From Deltaproteobacteria bacterium (GTDB taxonomy: Bacteria > Myxococcota_A > Polyangia > GCA-2747355): a DNA stretch of 64,000 nt. Under the pieces are notes generated by a model. The model searched no databases. It saw only the letters and a program-made list of their open reading frames with translations, and was not told where the DNA came from. Each line of letters opens with the position of its first letter. Position 1 is the first letter of the stretch. Location of the stretch: positions 353,975 to 417,974 of the forward strand of contig JACKDQ010000004.1 in the NCBI GenBank assembly GCA_020633415.1, in the 5' to 3' direction. The translations under genes and the position numbers were made by a program. Positions 62,127-64,000 of the stretch are shown piece after piece.

Positions 62127-62366
62127 GCCTGGGCCTTTCGCAATCGGTAGCGATCTATCAGAGCAAGCCATAGGCCAAATCGGTTCAGCTTATTTTCGTC
62201 GGTTAGCGGGCCGATGTGCCAAGCCACGGCACAGCTTTTTGCTGCAGTGTGACCTGTGTGGTTGACCGCAAGGTTGGCCAAGTCGCAAAATGCGTGCTTA
62301 GCGATTTGCGTGTTTAAGATCACCAAGGTGAATGAAATCTTCCGGCCGACCGTAACTGGTAGTGAT

Positions 62367-62404
62367 GGCCTGCCGGGTGAAAACGGCCCGACGTAGGTAA
62401 GGCC
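62367..62404 (+). promoter_or_regulatory. Structured leader of the Cys-rich secreted protein gene
   Basis: GGCC (62367-62370) can pair with GGCC (62401-62404), enclosing a GCCG...CGGC or CGGG...CCCG hairpin with a GGTGAAAA-type loop; a second CCTG...CAGG stem follows just before the ribosome-binding site. It does not match any riboswitch class I know. The rest of the 302-bp divergent region (62127-62428) shows only an inverted CGCAAA...TTTGCG pair at 62284-62310. Confidence 0.3.
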
Positions 62405-62428
62405 CTGCCAAACAGGAGAGACGGAAGG

Positions 62429-63121
62429 ATGAGACTCAGCATCGTTGCAGCGAGTTTGGCCTTTATGGTCGTCGCTTTGATTCCCGAGCGATCCGAAGCG
62501 CGCGCCGGCAACTGCCCTCACGGATATCGCTGGAGCTACAAGTACAAGACCTGCAAGGCGATCTGTCCGCCGGGTCAGAAGCCCGACGCGACCGGGCGCT
62601 GCCAAGAGGTGCGCGATAGTTGTCCCGACGGGTTTTTCTGGAGTCGAACCGAAGGTCGCTGCATGAATCGCTGTCGGCCCGGGACGACCTGGAGCACGGC
62701 GCAAAGCCGTTGCGTGGGCGTCGAGCGACCGGCGCCGCGTTGTGGTCCCGGTTGGGCTTGGAGCGCGTATTACAATCGCTGCATCCGCGCCTCGCGTTGT
62801 CCGACGGGAACCCGCTGGAACGGTACCTACTGCGAAGCTTGGCGCGCCTGCCCGGCGGGCTACTACTTTTCCTCGTACTTCAACAGCTGCCGACCGCAGG
62901 TTCGCAGCTGCCCCTTTGGGTATCAGTACCGTGTTGGCTACGGCTGCGTGCCGCGCTGTCCGTCGGGCTGGTACTGGACTGGCGGAACCTGTCGTAAGGC
63001 CGCGACCAACTGCCCGAACAACATGTTCTACAGCTACTCGCTGCGTCGCTGTGTGCGCCGCTGCGGTCCGCGGTTCTTCTGGGACTACCGCGCGCAGCGC
63101 TGCCGCCCGCGCTATTGGTAG
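62429..63121 (+). CDS. Secreted protein of eleven CPxGxxW...C repeats
   Basis: The 230-residue product has a signal peptide (ending SEARA) and then eleven consecutive modules, each starting C-P-x-G-x-x-[WYF] and ending with a Cys 8-10 residues later (for example CPDGFFWSRTEGRC, CGPGWAWSAYYNRC, CPTGTRWNGTYC). That gives 22 cysteines in total, an even number fitting one disulfide per module. Positively charged with many aromatics; probably an extracellular or surface structural protein. GGAAGG precedes the ATG. No family is recognised by name, although similar CPxG repeats occur in other predicted surface proteins. Confidence 0.7.
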   Translation: MRLSIVAASLAFMVVALIPERSEARAGNCPHGYRWSYKYKTCKAICPPGQKPDATGRCQEVRDSCPDGFFWSRTEGRCMNRCRPGTTWSTAQSRCVGVERPAPRCGPGWAWSAYYNRCIRASRCPTGTRWNGTYCEAWRACPAGYYFSSYFNSCRPQVRSCPFGYQYRVGYGCVPRCPSGWYWTGGTCRKAATNCPNNMFYSYSLRRCVRRCGPRFFWDYRAQRCRPRYW

Positions 63122-63167
63122 CGCCGACTGCGGCTGGCGCGAGGCGCTAGCCAGCAGCTCTGCGCGG

Positions 63168-63191
63168 ACGCCGCGGCCGATGCCGCGGCGT
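63168..63191. terminator. Perfect 10-bp hairpin downstream of the Cys-rich gene
   Basis: ACGCCGCGGC-CGAT-GCCGCGGCGT forms a perfect 10-bp stem with a four-base loop, 47 bp after the stop of the Cys-rich gene. No T-tract follows, so it may be a transcript-end structure, not an intrinsic terminator. A second weaker stem (CTGGC...GCCAG) lies at about 63134-63155. Confidence 0.45.
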
Positions 63192-63274
63192 GATGCACCC
63201 TCGGGCCTATCACCTGCCGTTGTCGCGAGATTTCCTTGCCGCCGCCAAGTAGAGCGCCCGCGAGGGCGTCTGAC

Positions 63275-63688
63275 CTAGAGGTGGACGTCCACAACGGCGT
63301 CACCTTTCGTGATGATCTGGCCATTGCTATACTTCTTTACTGTGGATTGATAGACGCTATCGTCCGATAGCGTCACCACGCCCTGGTAACGATGAGCGGT
63401 GTCTTCGCCAAAAGGCAGCCCTACTTTGAAGGCGTGGGCTTCGGTAGCGCCATCCGCGCATTGCCCGGCAAGCGGCTGCTTGAGCGTCTCGTTCTGTCGC
63501 AGATTGACTTGATAGCCAGCGGCGCGGCTGCAATGAACCCTGACCGTGACCCACCCGGTTGGCGCACCGTCGCCCTCGGCCTTGCCCGCAGCCAAGGGCT
63601 CTTGCGGCTCAAGTTCGACACCACCGCAGCCCATAGCACCAACTAGCGACAACAGTAGCGCGGCCAACGCGTAGCTAACTTTGCTCAT
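63275..63688 (-). CDS. Lipoprotein, 137 residues, function unknown
   Basis: This protein has a lipoprotein signal ending GAMGC (Cys21) and an AGGAGGGTC ribosome-binding site before the ATG. The mature part is a small beta-type domain (about 40-137, WVTVRVHCSRAAGYQVNLRQ, GLPFGEDTAHRYQGVVTLSDDSVYQSTVKKYSNGQIITKGDAVVDV). No family is recognised. Two cysteines (in VHCSR and GQCADG) may form a disulfide. The 312 bp from 63689 to the window end hold no convincing gene. Confidence 0.65.
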   Translation of the reverse strand: MSKVSYALAALLLSLVGAMGCGGVELEPQEPLAAGKAEGDGAPTGWVTVRVHCSRAAGYQVNLRQNETLKQPLAGQCADGATEAHAFKVGLPFGEDTAHRYQGVVTLSDDSVYQSTVKKYSNGQIITKGDAVVDVHL

Positions 63689-64000
63689 CAGGACCCTCCT
63701 CCCTTCCTGCGATGCAGTGGGCGTGCCATCGCTCAAAGCACGGCAGGGTGGGTTCTTCGGCGATCGCGAGCGGCCTGTGGGGTCGGTCGGCCGGTGGTAG
63801 GCGAATAGCAATTGAGCGTCACTCAGTCTTGCGACGACGGAGTTTGCGTCGTCGCGCGAACGGGCCGTGGCGCCGTAGAACCCGCTCGACCCGCGCGCTG
63901 CCCGCCATCTTGGTCTGCTACGCCTGCTCGCCAGCGCGTTTCATTGCGCGTCGGTGCGGGTGACTCTGCCTGCAGGCCCAAGCCGCGCCACACCGGCCGC
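63689..64000. other. Non-coding end of window
   Basis: No convincing gene. The only sizeable frame (63712-63963, plus strand) is Arg-rich, without family features, ribosome-binding site or normal codon use, and is taken as chance. The next gene probably lies beyond the window edge. Confidence 0.35.

Noticed and set aside
61593..62150. Plus-strand gene opposite the small HTH protein
   Set aside because: Composition is Arg/Cys-rich without motifs; the minus-strand frame has a plausible HTH, an RBS and normal codon use.
1..64000. Insertion sequences, prophage or integrative elements
   Set aside because: No transposase, integrase, recombinase, phage structural gene or flanking direct repeats were seen.

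Overview
The window is high-GC bacterial chromosome, densely packed with genes on both strands. I see no rRNA, tRNA, insertion sequence, prophage or CRISPR array. Three eukaryotic-type Ser/Thr kinases (two ending in PEGA-type domains, one with FHA), lipoproteins with Asp/Ala-rich stalks, Cys-rich surface proteins and a membrane-tethered ECF sigma fusion point to a myxobacterium-like organism (Myxococcota, former Deltaproteobacteria). That placement is inferred from gene content only.

Layout. 0-1.4 kb: 3' part of an M2 (ACE-like) peptidase. 1.4-9.2 kb: a minus-strand operon coxG-coxS-coxL-coxM-type molybdenum hydroxylase, a metal-dependent cyclase-family hydrolase, an amidase and an acetyltransferase. 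This looks like catabolism of a nitrogen-containing ring or amide compound, not CO oxidation. 9.4-11.6 kb: two secreted proteins. 11.7-15 kb: Na/phosphate cotransporter and NCS2 nucleobase permease. 15-19.7 kb: orphan genes, an L,D-transpeptidase, a GAF-GGDEF cyclase and an ArsC-like protein. 19.8-24 kb: an ECF sigma/zinc-finger/TM/FecR fusion and a shortened YgfK-type iron-sulfur protein. 24.0-24.5 kb: a ten-unit, roughly 52-bp tandem array between convergent genes. 24.5-27 kb: a tandem pair of receiver/kinase-like signalling proteins. 27-33 kb: infA, acyl-CoA dehydrogenase, ornithine aminotransferase, ArsA-type ATPase. 33-36 kb: a degenerate GspE-like membrane protein with a PEGA protein, then hemF. 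36-38.8 kb: prs with split transketolase. 38.9-45.5 kb: two Ser/Thr kinases, a lipoprotein and an ABC-F protein. 45.7-57.4 kb: kynurenine-pathway genes (ACMSD, kynU, kynA, kynB, aminomuconate deaminase, semialdehyde dehydrogenase, HCCA-isomerase-like) interleaved with a TetR regulator, lipoproteins and a third kinase. 57.4-61.3 kb: a four-gene LPP20/COG3014/LpoB outer-membrane lipoprotein cluster. 61.7-64 kb: a small HTH protein, an 11-repeat Cys-rich secreted protein and a lipoprotein.

How the genes work together. The tryptophan set covers tryptophan to kynurenine (KynA, KynB), the kynureninase step, and 2-amino-3-carboxymuconate semialdehyde to aminomuconate and deamination. Kynurenine 3-monooxygenase and 3-hydroxyanthranilate dioxygenase are absent here and would have to lie elsewhere. 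The best candidates for undescribed biology are the sigma factor fused to a periplasmic FecR module, the hydroxylase-cyclase-amidase operon, the YgfK variant without its flavin domain, the pseudo-GspE/PEGA pair, the H-box-less kinase partner and the hairpin-prone tandem array.
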